Below, one piece after another: positions 35,379 to 44,269 of a stretch of 45,515 nucleotides of DNA. Below the pieces are notes generated by a model. That model saw nothing but the letters and a program-made list of their open reading frames with translations, did not search any database and was not told the DNA's origin. The position numbers were made by a program, and so were the translations under genes. This DNA is from Candidatus Liminaster caballi (GTDB lineage Bacteria; Bacteroidota; Bacteroidia; Bacteroidales; UBA3663). How positions within the stretch are numbered: position 1 is the stretch's first letter; the number at the start of each line of letters is the position of its first letter. The stretch is taken from the NCBI GenBank assembly GCA_018065085.1, contig JAGHUA010000042.1:1-45515 (forward strand), given 5' to 3'.

Positions 35379-37571
35379 CTAACTCTCCTGCGCCTTCTTC
35401 AGCACAGAATAAGCCTGAGCCAGACCTAACTCGCCAGCTTTGCTGAGGTCGGCAATTCCGGCTTTGGTCTTTCCGATTCGGAGGTTAATGAGGCCACGGT
35501 TGAAGTAAGCCTCAGCAAAATTCGGGTAGATACGTATTGCCTCATTCAGATCAGCAATAGCAGAATCATAGTTATTGAGTTTAGCCGAGATAAAGGCACG
35601 GTTGTAGTAAGCATAGACAAATTGAGGAGCAAGTTCGATGACCTTATCCAGGTCGCGCATTGCCATCTCACATTCCACACGGCGTATCTGAGCCATGCGT
35701 TCTGATTCAATACGCGCCTTATCCTGCGACGTAAGGCCCGAATTGTTTATCCTGATCGACAAGCCCTGCTGCACGTGTGCCGCCTGCTGGCTGCCAACGG
35801 CTATAAGGGCTGCATTCTTCAGGTCGTCATCGCCATTGGCAATATGCGAAGCCGAGAGTCCTGATTTCTCGTCGATCTCAAGTTGGCGGAAACGGACGAT
35901 GGCACGGTTGAAGTATGCGAGAATGAAGTTATCCTTGCGCAACAGCACCTCGTTGAGATCCGACAGGGCGTTCTGATAATCCTGCACGAGCATGAAATCG
36001 AGGCTTCGACCGAAGAATGAGATGATATTGCCTCCATTCACACCGATGAATCGCGAATAGTCGTCGATACTCTGGAAATGAGCCTGCACCTGAGCCTGAG
36101 TGAGCATTGGTTCCTGACAGACGCATTTCAGGCGACGGCTCAAAAGGCCGGCACGGTTAAAGTCCGACAGATTTTTCTCGAAGAAGATCAGCTGACGCGT
36201 CTCCTCCACTTTCTCATAGTAGCTCAACACGAACATCGGCTGCATCTCGACGTTGCCTTTTTTGTCCTGCACACGTCCACGCAGTTCGCTGCTGTATCGC
36301 TGACTCTCATCGCCCACGGTGCTCGACATCAGGCGGTTGAACTTACGTATGTTCCGGTCGCTTTCCTTACGCGTACGTTCATCGTCGGTCAGTTCGTCAT
36401 CAGCCAGCACATTCTCGCCTTCCGACGGTTCGTCAACGTTAGCCGTACCGTTTGCCACACGCTTGTCATGCTCGGCCTTAACGCGGTTCTGAACGGCGAA
36501 AGCCAGGCGGTAGTCCTCGTCGCTCAGCTTTGTCTTGCCAAGCTTTCTGTTCGCCTCACTGCGCGCATAGAGCACGGGGAAATAGTTCGGATGCTGCTCA
36601 TAGACCAGCGTATAGTCCTCGATAGCACCAGCAAGGTCGCCCACCTCGTCGCGCAGGATTGCACGGTTATAGATGGCGAACGTATTGTCTGGCTGTTCGG
36701 CTATGACGGCAGTAAAATCCTCGATGGCACGGTTTCGGTCGCCCACCTGAGCCCTCAGCAATCCTCGGTTGTAATGGCCGACGACATTATTCGGGTCGAT
36801 CTCAAGCGCCATGTCATAATCAACGACTGCGGCATTGAGGTCTTCCATGTTATAGCGGATCAGCGCACGGTTGACGTAGAACGAAGGCTGCTCGGGATCA
36901 AGGCGCACGGCTCGGTTCATATCCTCAAGTGCCTCTGCGTGCTTATCCTGCTGTTCGAGCAGCATGCTTCGCAATGCGAATGCGTATGCCGAACCTTTGT
37001 CAAGCTCGATGGTCCTGTTGAGCAGCGAGAGAGCCTCGATACTGTCTCCGAGTTCGATTTTGAGCTGCGCACGTGTCATGTATGCCGACGCCTCGTTCGG
37101 GAAGATTGTCTGGAAATAACGGAAACAGCTGTCGGCCTTCTCATATTCTTTCTTGAGAGCGTAGCATACGCCAAGGGCACGCAGGAAAGTCTTGTTTTCG
37201 GGCTGCGACTTCAGGCCTGTCTCAAAATCCTCAATGGCAGCATCATACTCCTGCATGTTCTGACGGGCTATGCCTCGCACCTGATATGCAGTCACGATAA
37301 ACGGATTTCGCTCGATGCATTCAGTGGCATCCTGCGAAGCTCCGAGATAGTCATCAAGATAGATTTTGGCAATCGAACGGTAGAGATAAGGCTCGGGCAG
37401 ATACGGACGCACGCCGATCACCTCGTTGAAATACTGGATGGACAGCACATAGTCCTCAAAATAGAGAGCATTACGGCCGATCGACAGCACACGGTCAGTA
37501 TTGATCTGCGCCATTACGCAGGTCATTGCTGATAGTATCCAGATGCTGACTATTGACAGAAAATGCCTCAT
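35379..37571 (-). CDS. Exported protein with canonical TPR arrays
   Basis: Protein of 730 residues with signal peptide MRHFLSIVSIWILSAMTCVMA. The N-terminal half has about nine canonical TPRs, such as AIEDFETGLKSQPENKTFL, ALEDMNRAVRLDPEQPSFY and AVVDYDMALEIDPNNVVGHY. A charged linker (about 385-450) is followed by an unrecognised segment (FVLSYYEKVEETRQLIFF), then further TPRs up to the C-terminus (AIADLNEAIRIYPNFAEAY). It is probably periplasmic or surface-exposed. It is the first gene of a likely TPR-guaA transcript, with its own promoter at 37592-37623. Confidence 0.9.
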   Translation of the reverse strand: MRHFLSIVSIWILSAMTCVMAQINTDRVLSIGRNALYFEDYVLSIQYFNEVIGVRPYLPEPYLYRSIAKIYLDDYLGASQDATECIERNPFIVTAYQVRGIARQNMQEYDAAIEDFETGLKSQPENKTFLRALGVCYALKKEYEKADSCFRYFQTIFPNEASAYMTRAQLKIELGDSIEALSLLNRTIELDKGSAYAFALRSMLLEQQDKHAEALEDMNRAVRLDPEQPSFYVNRALIRYNMEDLNAAVVDYDMALEIDPNNVVGHYNRGLLRAQVGDRNRAIEDFTAVIAEQPDNTFAIYNRAILRDEVGDLAGAIEDYTLVYEQHPNYFPVLYARSEANRKLGKTKLSDEDYRLAFAVQNRVKAEHDKRVANGTANVDEPSEGENVLADDELTDDERTRKESDRNIRKFNRLMSSTVGDESQRYSSELRGRVQDKKGNVEMQPMFVLSYYEKVEETRQLIFFEKNLSDFNRAGLLSRRLKCVCQEPMLTQAQVQAHFQSIDDYSRFIGVNGGNIISFFGRSLDFMLVQDYQNALSDLNEVLLRKDNFILAYFNRAIVRFRQLEIDEKSGLSASHIANGDDDLKNAALIAVGSQQAAHVQQGLSIRINNSGLTSQDKARIESERMAQIRRVECEMAMRDLDKVIELAPQFVYAYYNRAFISAKLNNYDSAIADLNEAIRIYPNFAEAYFNRGLINLRIGKTKAGIADLSKAGELGLAQAYSVLKKAQES

Positions 37572-37591
37572 TATTTATATATTTATGGGCG

Positions 37592-37623
37592 CAAAGATAA
37601 CAAAAAAAAGTTACATTGACAAA
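37592..37623 (-). promoter_or_regulatory. Promoter of the 730-residue TPR gene
   Basis: Minus strand: TTTG (37620-37623), 20 bp spacer, TATCTTTG (37592-37599), followed by GCGCC. It is 21 bp upstream of the ATG. Confidence 0.82.
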
Positions 37624-37639
37624 AAATCACATTCAAAAG

Positions 37640-37671
37640 TTTGCATTTGTTTGCAACTTTTACTATATTTG
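37640..37671 (+). promoter_or_regulatory. Promoter of the ampG-hrpB-rmuC operon
   Basis: Plus strand: TTTG (37640-37643), 20 bp spacer, TATATTTG (37664-37671). The -33 box lies only 16 bp from the -33 box of the divergent TPR promoter, so the two promoters probably compete for polymerase. Confidence 0.8.
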
Positions 37672-37701
37672 CCGCCAAATACAAGACTTTTTTACAAAAA
37701 G

Positions 37702-38967
37702 ATGCATAAATTAAAGACCTGGGCATGGGTTTTGACTGCCAATTTTGCAGAAGGCGTGCCTAACACAATCGTATCGACAATGCTTGTTGTCCTGCTCAAG
37801 GATATGGGTTTGGGCAATGGCGACGCCGTCATGATTCCGTCTCTGCTGACCCTGCCCTGGATGTGGAAATTTGCATGGAGCCCTGTGGTCGATACTCACA
37901 GTACGAAACGCCGCTGGATGCTCGTCATGCAGACGCTCATCATTGCCGCAATCGCTTCAATTGCCCTTGCCGTCGGCCACTCATGGTGGTTGCCTGTTGT
38001 CGTTGCCGGAAGTGCTGTGATCGCTCTGGTCGGTGCCACCTACGACATTGCTTGCGACGGTCATTACATGCTCTCGCTCAATCAGAGCCAGCAGGCATTC
38101 TTCGTTGGCATCCGCAGTACAGCCTATCGTCTCGGGATGCTTTTTGTAAGCGGATTTCTGCTCATTCAGGCAAAGGACGGAAGCACCGAAGCCTGGCAGC
38201 GCACGCTTATCATTGCGGCGGCCACAATTATCTGCATTCTGCTGATACTTTGCGTCTTACTACCAAAAGACGGAATCTCACCTGACACACTGACGCCTTC
38301 CTCTGACAAGCCTGAGGAGAAGCGCAATCTCATCGAAGTGCTTCGCAGTTTCATTGCCCTGCATCACGGTCGCGAACTCATCCTGATGCTGCTCTTCATC
38401 TTCACCTACCGTCTTGGCGAGGCCTTCCTGAGCAAGGTCACAATCCTCTTTCTCAAAGACGATATTGCCAATGGCGGACTTGCTCTCGACAATCAGCAGT
38501 ATGGCTTCCTTTATGGCACGTTCGGCACTCTTTCGCTTGTCATCGGAGGCATTATCGGCGGCATGTGCATCTCCCGCTGGGGACTTCGCCGCTGCCTGAT
38601 TCCTATGGTTCTTGCGCTCGATGTGCCCGACCTGCTCTACGTCTGGCTGGCATCGATGGGATGGACGTCCGGAGCTGATCATCTCGGCATTATCGGCTCA
38701 TGTGTCAGCATCGAACAGTTCGGCTACGGTTTCGGATTTACTGCCTATACCGTCTATCTGCTCCGTTGTGCCAAAGGCCCGTTCGAGACCTCTCATTACG
38801 CGTTCCTTACGGCTCTGATGTCGTTCGGATTGCTCTTACCGAGCACCATCTCGGGTTACATCCAGGACATGGTTTCGTCCTATTACCTTTATTTTATTAT
38901 GGCATGCATCATCACCCTGCCGGGCATTGCCGTCTCACTGATTGTCGTTAAGGATTTGAAGGAATGA
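37702..38967 (+). CDS. AmpG-like MFS transporter
   Basis: Inner-membrane transporter of 421 residues with about 12 hydrophobic segments. The ATG at 37702 is chosen because it lies 31 bp after the -7 box and begins the conserved N-terminus; the open frame runs further upstream but covers the promoter. NFAEGVPNTIVSTMLVVLL, followed by LLTLPWMWKFAWSPVVD, matches the AmpG muropeptide-permease branch of the MFS. Import of cell-wall fragments (GlcNAc-anhydroMurNAc peptides) is the likely role; substrate specificity is inferred. It overlaps hrpB by 4 bp (ATGA). Confidence 0.84.
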   Translation: MHKLKTWAWVLTANFAEGVPNTIVSTMLVVLLKDMGLGNGDAVMIPSLLTLPWMWKFAWSPVVDTHSTKRRWMLVMQTLIIAAIASIALAVGHSWWLPVVVAGSAVIALVGATYDIACDGHYMLSLNQSQQAFFVGIRSTAYRLGMLFVSGFLLIQAKDGSTEAWQRTLIIAAATIICILLILCVLLPKDGISPDTLTPSSDKPEEKRNLIEVLRSFIALHHGRELILMLLFIFTYRLGEAFLSKVTILFLKDDIANGGLALDNQQYGFLYGTFGTLSLVIGGIIGGMCISRWGLRRCLIPMVLALDVPDLLYVWLASMGWTSGADHLGIIGSCVSIEQFGYGFGFTAYTVYLLRCAKGPFETSHYAFLTALMSFGLLLPSTISGYIQDMVSSYYLYFIMACIITLPGIAVSLIVVKDLKE

Positions 38968-41438
38968 TACAGCCGCATCTCTCAGCATACTCTCATCTGC
39001 CTGCCATGGGCATTGCCGACTCGCTCAATGGTCAGCTTGCCGCCTCGCAGTGCACCATTGTCACAGCTCCTCCTGGCGCAGGCAAATCCACATTCCTGCC
39101 ACTCACCATCCTTCAGTGGCTGCAAAGTCAGGGCGATGACCAAAGCCGAATTCTGATGCTCGAACCGCGCCGTCTGGCTGCCCGACAGATAGCCGAACGC
39201 ATGGCACAGATGATTGGCGAACCGGTTGGGCAGACCGTCGGTTTCCGCGTGCGTCTTGAGAGCAAAGTATCTGCTGCCACACGCATCGAAGTCCTTACCG
39301 AAGGCATCCTGACGCGTGTGTTGACCGACAATCCGATGCTCGACGGCGTGAGGGTTGTGATTTTCGATGAGTTTCACGAACGCAGCCTTAATGCCGATCT
39401 TGCGCTTGCCCTCACACGCATCACACAGCAGATCATCCGCCCCGACCTCCGCATCCTGATCATGTCAGCCACCATCGACACGGCTGCCCTTTGTCAGCAG
39501 CTCGATGCCTCTCTGGTCGAAAGCGAGGGCAGGATGTTTCCTGTCCGCATTGTCAATGCCGAGAGGGAACCTGACAGCATGCAACTGACAGAAACCGCTG
39601 TGCGTGCCATTCGCAAAGCCCACGATGAGGAGGAAGGCGACATCCTGGTGTTCCTGCCCGGCGAAGCTGAGATCCGTTCTTGTCAGGAGATACTCGGCCA
39701 AAGCCTCGGACAGACGCAAGTCTATCCGCTCTACGGCTTGCTCTCGTCCGACGAACAGCGCCAGGCAATTGCACCAAGTCCAGAGGGTCAGCGCAAGGTT
39801 GTCCTTGCCACCAACATTGCCGAGACGTCAGTCACCATCGAGGGCGTACGCATCGTGATCGACACGGGCCTTTGTCGCACCATGACCTACAATCCGCAGA
39901 CAGGTCTCAGCCGCCTTGAAACCGTGCGCATCAGCATGGACATGGCCAATCAGCGTTCAGGTCGAGCCGGACGTGTTGCGCCGGGTGTCTGTTACCGTCT
40001 CTGGTCGATGGCGACACAACACCGCATGGCCGAAAACCGTCAGCCGGAGATCCTCAACGCCGACCTCTCTCCTGCCCTTCTTCAGATAGCTGCTTGGGGC
40101 GAGGCTTCGGTTGGCGACCTGCCTTGGGTGACGCTTCCTCCAAGGGCGTCCATCGTTCTGGCACAGCGACTTCTGGCTTCGCTCAATGCCATCGACGCTG
40201 ACAACAGGATCACGGCTCATGGTCGTCAGTTGGCTGCCCTTCCCTGCCATCCGCGCATCGCCCAGATGCTTGTCTCAGCACGCTCCAAAGACGAGAAAGC
40301 CATGGCTTGTGATATTGCCGCATTGCTCGACGAACGGGATCCAATGGCGAATATCGTGCCGTTCTCAGCCGACATAAGGCTGCGTCTTGCCGACATCCGA
40401 CGATGGAAAAGAATCAGTCGTATTGCCGATCAATACCGTCACCTGGCGAAGTGCGGCGACACTGAATATGACCCATACGATGCCGGACGTCTTCTTGCCC
40501 TCGCCTACCCCGAACGCATTGCCCATACGTCTGACGAAGGCAACGGACGCTATCTGCTTGCCGGTGGCGGATCAGCAAAGGTCGATACCGGTGACGAACT
40601 CTCTGCTCATAGCTGGCTTGCCATTGCCAACCTCAACGCGGCGGCTGACGGACGTGTGTTCCTTGCGGCTCCAATCGATGTGCAGGACCTTCGCGAGATG
40701 GCCACCGAACGCGACGTGGTGATGTGGGACAGCCGTCGTCATTGCGTCATTGCCCAACACGAATGGCGCATCGGTCAGCTCCTTCTCGATGCCCGTCCGG
40801 CAGCCGATTTGAAAGCCATTAGGAGTCTGATCATAGATGCAATCTGTCAGGCAGCGCCGCGCGAAGGCCTCAGTATGTTCGCGTGCGCCGACGACAGGCT
40901 TTCCGACCTCCAGCGCCGCCTCGATGTGGTTGCCCAATGGCATCCCGAACTCCTCCTGCCCGACACATCGACATCTGCCATCCTCGACAATGTCTCCGAA
41001 TGGCTGCCGATGTATTTCACATCAGCCGACAGCCTTGACCGAATCGATCTCTCTGAGGTTGCATGGTCGATGCTGACCTACGAACAGCAGCAGGCAGTCG
41101 ATCGCATTGCCCCGAAACACGTACGCATGCCATCTGGAAGGAACGCGCGCATCGAATACCGACAGGGCGCCGAACTGCCGATTGTGCGTGTCCGTCTGCA
41201 GGAATGCTTCGGCATGGCCGACACTCCGCGCATCGACAACGGACGCCATGCCGTACTCATGGAACTCCTCTCGCCTGGTTTCAAGCCTGTGCAGCTGACT
41301 CAGGATCTGCGCAACTTCTGGAAGGAGACCTACTTCGAGGTGCGAAAGGAACTCAGACGCCGATACCCCAAACATTCATGGCCGGACGACCCTATGGCCG
41401 CCGGTAATAACCCAACAGTAAATAACCGAAAATCATGA
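38964..41438 (+). CDS. hrpB: ATP-dependent RNA helicase HrpB
   Basis: DEAH/RHA-type superfamily 2 helicase of 824 residues, normal for HrpB. Motif I APPGAGKST is at 35-43, motif Ia LEPRRLAARQIAERM, motif II DEFHERS at 135-141, motif III SAT at 168-170, and motif VI QRSGRAGR at 330-337. The HrpB-specific C-terminal region is present (PSGRNARIEYRQGAELP, LLSPGFKPVQLTQDLRNFW, and RRRYPKHSWPDDP near the end). The cellular target of HrpB is not well established. Translationally coupled to ampG upstream and rmuC downstream by ATGA overlaps. Confidence 0.95.
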   Translation: MIQPHLSAYSHLPAMGIADSLNGQLAASQCTIVTAPPGAGKSTFLPLTILQWLQSQGDDQSRILMLEPRRLAARQIAERMAQMIGEPVGQTVGFRVRLESKVSAATRIEVLTEGILTRVLTDNPMLDGVRVVIFDEFHERSLNADLALALTRITQQIIRPDLRILIMSATIDTAALCQQLDASLVESEGRMFPVRIVNAEREPDSMQLTETAVRAIRKAHDEEEGDILVFLPGEAEIRSCQEILGQSLGQTQVYPLYGLLSSDEQRQAIAPSPEGQRKVVLATNIAETSVTIEGVRIVIDTGLCRTMTYNPQTGLSRLETVRISMDMANQRSGRAGRVAPGVCYRLWSMATQHRMAENRQPEILNADLSPALLQIAAWGEASVGDLPWVTLPPRASIVLAQRLLASLNAIDADNRITAHGRQLAALPCHPRIAQMLVSARSKDEKAMACDIAALLDERDPMANIVPFSADIRLRLADIRRWKRISRIADQYRHLAKCGDTEYDPYDAGRLLALAYPERIAHTSDEGNGRYLLAGGGSAKVDTGDELSAHSWLAIANLNAAADGRVFLAAPIDVQDLREMATERDVVMWDSRRHCVIAQHEWRIGQLLLDARPAADLKAIRSLIIDAICQAAPREGLSMFACADDRLSDLQRRLDVVAQWHPELLLPDTSTSAILDNVSEWLPMYFTSADSLDRIDLSEVAWSMLTYEQQQAVDRIAPKHVRMPSGRNARIEYRQGAELPIVRVRLQECFGMADTPRIDNGRHAVLMELLSPGFKPVQLTQDLRNFWKETYFEVRKELRRRYPKHSWPDDPMAAGNNPTVNNRKS

Positions 41439-42658
41439 CAGAAATACTTATCGCTACAGTTGCTACAGTTGTTGCAGTCATTGTGACTGCCATCGTGACA
41501 CGCGCCATCGTACGCAGCAAGGCCGAAGCCGAGATTGCCGTGCTTCACAAGGAGAAGGAATTGCTCAATGAGAAAATCAACGAGAAAGACCAGGAGATAA
41601 TCAGAGAGAAGGAGCAGGACAAGATCAGGGAAAAGGAGCAGATTATGGCCATGCGCAACGAGATTGAACTGCAGACCAAGAAACTGCTCGAACAGCGTCA
41701 GGCCGAACTCGAACAGGGCAACCGCACGCAGCTCAATCAGATTCTCTCGCCATTCAACGAGAAACTGCGCGAGATGCGCGAGGCGTTTATTGCATCGACC
41801 GCCAAAAGCCATGAGAACTCTGCTTCGTTCAACAACGCTCTGGAGATGATGATGCGCCAGAGCCAGCAGCTCGGACATGACGCACAGCAACTGGCCGAAG
41901 CCCTCAAGAATAAAGGAAAGGTGCAGGGCGACTGGGGCGAACAGATTCTTGCCAACATCCTCGAAAACAGCGGCCTGCGTCCAGGCATCGAATATGAGAT
42001 GCAGGATAATGTCAAGGATGGTGAAGGAAATAATCTGCGTCCTGATGTGATTGTCAACTGTTCGGACGGACGTCGCGTCATCATCGACTCGAAGGTTTCG
42101 CTCTCTGGTTTCACTCATTATGTCAATGCCACGAGCGACGAAGAACGTGCTGCGGCCGAACGCGAAAACCTCACATCGGTCAAGAACCACATACGCGAAC
42201 TTGTCGAGAAGAACTACACTAAGCTCGTGCCCGGCGCCGTGCCCACCGTGCTGATGTTCATTCCGAACGAAGGCAGTTACATCCTTGCCCTGCAGAGCGA
42301 TCATAACATTGCGTCCGATGCCTTCCAGCGCCACAACATCCTCATCATCAACCCGACCAACCTAATGCTTGCCCTGCAGCTCATCCTCCTGCTCTGGCAG
42401 TTCGAACGCAAGGAAGAAAACGACCGCCGCATTGTCGATGCCGCCACCAGCATGTACGAGAAGTTCTGCACCTTTGCCGAAACATTCCAGCGCATGGGCG
42501 ATCAGCTCCAGACTGCCAGCCGCACCTACGACACTGCCCGCGGTCAGCTCTGTGATGGTCGCGGCAACCTCCTCCGTCAGATCGACGCATTGCAAAACTT
42601 GGGAGTGACATCGACCAAGTCTGTCACCCCCAAGCTAAAGAATAATAATGTACAATGA
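41435..42658 (+). CDS. rmuC: DNA recombination protein RmuC
   Basis: Family linked to limiting DNA inversions and short-range recombination; a nuclease-like fold is predicted for it. Protein of 407 residues: one N-terminal membrane segment (about 4-26), a long charged coiled coil (about 28-95, rich in EKEQ repeats), then the RmuC domain with GKVQGDWGEQILANILE (161-177), LRPDVIV, and RRVIIDSKVSL (213-223). Length and order are normal. It overlaps hrpB by 4 bp and ends the operon; the convergent gene at 42686 follows after 27 bp with no terminator seen. Confidence 0.95.
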   Translation: MTEILIATVATVVAVIVTAIVTRAIVRSKAEAEIAVLHKEKELLNEKINEKDQEIIREKEQDKIREKEQIMAMRNEIELQTKKLLEQRQAELEQGNRTQLNQILSPFNEKLREMREAFIASTAKSHENSASFNNALEMMMRQSQQLGHDAQQLAEALKNKGKVQGDWGEQILANILENSGLRPGIEYEMQDNVKDGEGNNLRPDVIVNCSDGRRVIIDSKVSLSGFTHYVNATSDEERAAAERENLTSVKNHIRELVEKNYTKLVPGAVPTVLMFIPNEGSYILALQSDHNIASDAFQRHNILIINPTNLMLALQLILLLWQFERKEENDRRIVDAATSMYEKFCTFAETFQRMGDQLQTASRTYDTARGQLCDGRGNLLRQIDALQNLGVTSTKSVTPKLKNNNVQ

Positions 42659-42685
42659 TATCAATTTATTTGCCTTATTTGACTA

Positions 42686-43093
42686 TCACTTATATTTGAT
42701 TTCAGGCTTCACTATGCGGATAGTGGAATGATTGCCCTGCTGACCGTCCATCGAAACCACTTCTGTCTGACAAAGTTTATAGACCTCATTATTGATATAG
42801 TCGCTCAGGTCCGACACATTCCCTTTGTTTGCACCGAAGTTCAGCAGGTTCAATATCGACCTTGACGACGACTCAATGACCACCTTACATGTTTCGTTGC
42901 TTGTAGCCACCACTTTCATCTTCACCTTCTCCGAGAATGGCGACAGCCATGCACCATGGCGACCCTCAACGATAAACAGATCATCGTTGTAACTTACGCC
43001 CGAAAACTGCGTCCGTTTCATCTCGAACAGATGTCTCACCGCAGTATAAGTCCTGCGTGCATTATGCGGAAATTCAAGAGTTGTTGTTTGCAT
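42686..43093 (-). CDS. Unrecognised 135-residue cytoplasmic protein
   Basis: I do not recognise this protein. It has no signal peptide or membrane segment. It is alpha/beta in pattern: an N-terminal strand (TTTLEFPHNARRTYTAV), a block of alternating strands (DDLFIVEGRHG, EKVKMKVVATS, CKVVIESSS), a helix (SDLSDYINNEVYKL), and a basic tail. The strand-helix order is compatible with a small SRPBCC-like or similar ligand-binding fold, but that is only a suggestion. It lies 52 bp downstream of the XRE regulator on the same strand, so the two may be co-transcribed. It is convergent with rmuC. Codon use is A/T-richer than the housekeeping genes. Confidence 0.7.
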   Translation of the reverse strand: MQTTTLEFPHNARRTYTAVRHLFEMKRTQFSGVSYNDDLFIVEGRHGAWLSPFSEKVKMKVVATSNETCKVVIESSSRSILNLLNFGANKGNVSDLSDYINNEVYKLCQTEVVSMDGQQGNHSTIRIVKPEIKYK

Positions 43094-43145
43094 AGATTCA
43101 TATTGCTAATGTGGCTTGTGAAAAATTGTTATCTTATCCTCTCTC

Positions 43146-43730
43146 CTATTTTTGACCGTTGAGAGCTAAATATTGTCTCACAGCGTCCTTGATTTCTTCT
43201 TGCTTCAGTTCCTCCAGTTGTTGCCAAATTCGTTCTACCTTATCTGGCAGGCGAAAAGAGCCACGGTGATTGGTATATTCTTGCTCTACTGCTTCATGAC
43301 TATAGAAACGCTCCATTTCTTGAAGTTCCTCAATATCACCATATTCAAGCACACGGCGTATTGCCCATGATTGAGCGGCATGCCAGTCGACTTTCTCTAA
43401 TTGCACATCCCAAAATGTCGTCTTGGTTAATATTGAAAAGTCTGGATGGTGCTGTCGTTTCGTCTCTAATTCATAGAGATACACATCATGCAAAGCCTGA
43501 TGTCGATAGAAAAAACCGGCATCGCAGATATTCAATGACTCCTCCAGACGTCGCGACGTTTCCACTGTAAACCGCCTGTTTCCCATAACCAAGTCATTCA
43601 AGCGTTGCGGCAATATATCAGAATCCCTTGCAACAGAAACCTTACTCCGTTTCTGTTGTTTGATGATGCTGTCGAGTATGGCACCGGCAGGCACACTTTT
43701 CATTTTGCTGTAGTTACTGATAGCTATCAT
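43146..43730 (-). CDS. XRE/HigA-like transcriptional regulator with DUF6922-like C-terminus
   Basis: Protein of 194 residues. The N-terminal part (about 13-68) is a helix-turn-helix like HigA antitoxins: PAGAILDSIIKQQKRSKVSV, then RLNDLVMGNRRFTVETSRRL. The C-terminal part (about 104-145) has TTFWDVQLEKVDWHAAQ and RRVLEYGDIEELQEMERFY, which resembles the DUF6922 domain often found near AbiEii-type nucleotidyltransferase genes. No toxin or nucleotidyltransferase lies next to it. An inverted repeat upstream (43778-43800) could be its operator. Met1 is used; Met10 is an alternative. Regulator or antitoxin-like roles are both possible. Confidence 0.75.
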   Translation of the reverse strand: MIAISNYSKMKSVPAGAILDSIIKQQKRSKVSVARDSDILPQRLNDLVMGNRRFTVETSRRLEESLNICDAGFFYRHQALHDVYLYELETKRQHHPDFSILTKTTFWDVQLEKVDWHAAQSWAIRRVLEYGDIEELQEMERFYSHEAVEQEYTNHRGSFRLPDKVERIWQQLEELKQEEIKDAVRQYLALNGQK

Positions 43731-43753
43731 AACGATATTGATTTTTCACAGTG

Positions 43754-43761
43754 CAAAGATA
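43754..43761 (-). promoter_or_regulatory. -7 element of the XRE regulator
   Basis: TATCTTTG followed by CAC on the minus strand, 23 bp upstream of the ATG. No TTTG at the standard -33 distance. Confidence 0.55.
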
Positions 43762-43777
43762 TAGTATTTATCAAGAT

Positions 43778-43800
43778 TTATAACCACTTTTGGGTTATAA
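43778..43800. promoter_or_regulatory. Inverted repeat upstream of the XRE regulator (possible operator)
   Basis: TTATAACC and GGTTATAA, a perfect 8 bp inverted repeat around a 7-base spacer. It is placed just upstream of, and partly over, the expected -33 region of the regulator promoter. The two-fold symmetry and position fit autoregulation by an HTH dimer. Confidence 0.45.
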
Positions 43801-43856
43801 TATTATACCTTGTGTATAAAACATTCTATATTGTGACTTGCACTTTACAATTGGAG

Positions 43857-44020
43857 CCTCCCGAGTCTTAGGAAAACCCAAAAATCGGTTCCCAGCATTT
43901 CCTAAAACCTAGGAAGTCGCCAGAACATTGTTCCCAGCATTTCCAGAAACCTGGAAATCGCCAGAACATTGTTCCCAACATTTCCAGAAGACTTGGAAAG
44001 TCCGAATTAACTTTCGCCAG
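43857..44020 (-). repeat. Array 2 of 41-42 bp two-hairpin units (inverted relative to array 1)
   Basis: This lies within the 587 bp between the divergent XRE and DUF1232 genes. Read on the minus strand it begins with an A-type half-unit CTGGCGAAAGTTAATTCGG. Two B-type units follow with dyads TTCCAAG...CTGGAA and TTCCAG-GTTT-CTGGAA and the second palindrome GGAACAATGTTCTGGCG. The next unit has TTCCTA-GGTTT-TAGGAA and the terminal GAACCGATTTTT, and the array closes with a dyad TTCCTAAGACTCGGGAG. This is the same order of entry, internal and end elements as array 1. The remaining gap (44021-44269) is A/T-rich with nothing I can name. Confidence 0.9.
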
Positions 44021-44269
44021 TATTTTAATAAAACTGAAAGCTACAATTAAACATCTTCCACAAGTAAAAATATAAACTATATGTAGCAAAATTGCATCTA
44101 AAAAGTCATTTAAGCACTCGGTTTTACATTTCATTCGAAAATATTCTTAAAAAAAGAAAAGAAAATTTACATTTGCAAAGTAATTCTCACGAACCAAGAT
44201 AAGTACACGCAAGGACATAGTCACCTTTTTTGGCAGCCCAATTTACTCACACCAATCCATCAAATACTG

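Noticed and set aside
36078-37532. Antisense open frame of 484 codons opposite the 730-residue TPR gene
   Set aside because: It is a shadow of a TPR-coding strand with clear family motifs; the antisense product has no recognisable domain or start signals.
41330-42334. Antisense open frame of 334 codons opposite rmuC
   Set aside because: The sense strand encodes a normal RmuC; the antisense frame has no supporting features.
43868-44134. Minus-strand 88-codon open frame through array 2 with similar Trp/Cys-rich repeats
   Set aside because: Same artefact as in array 1; about half of it is repeat units and the rest has no recognisable domain.
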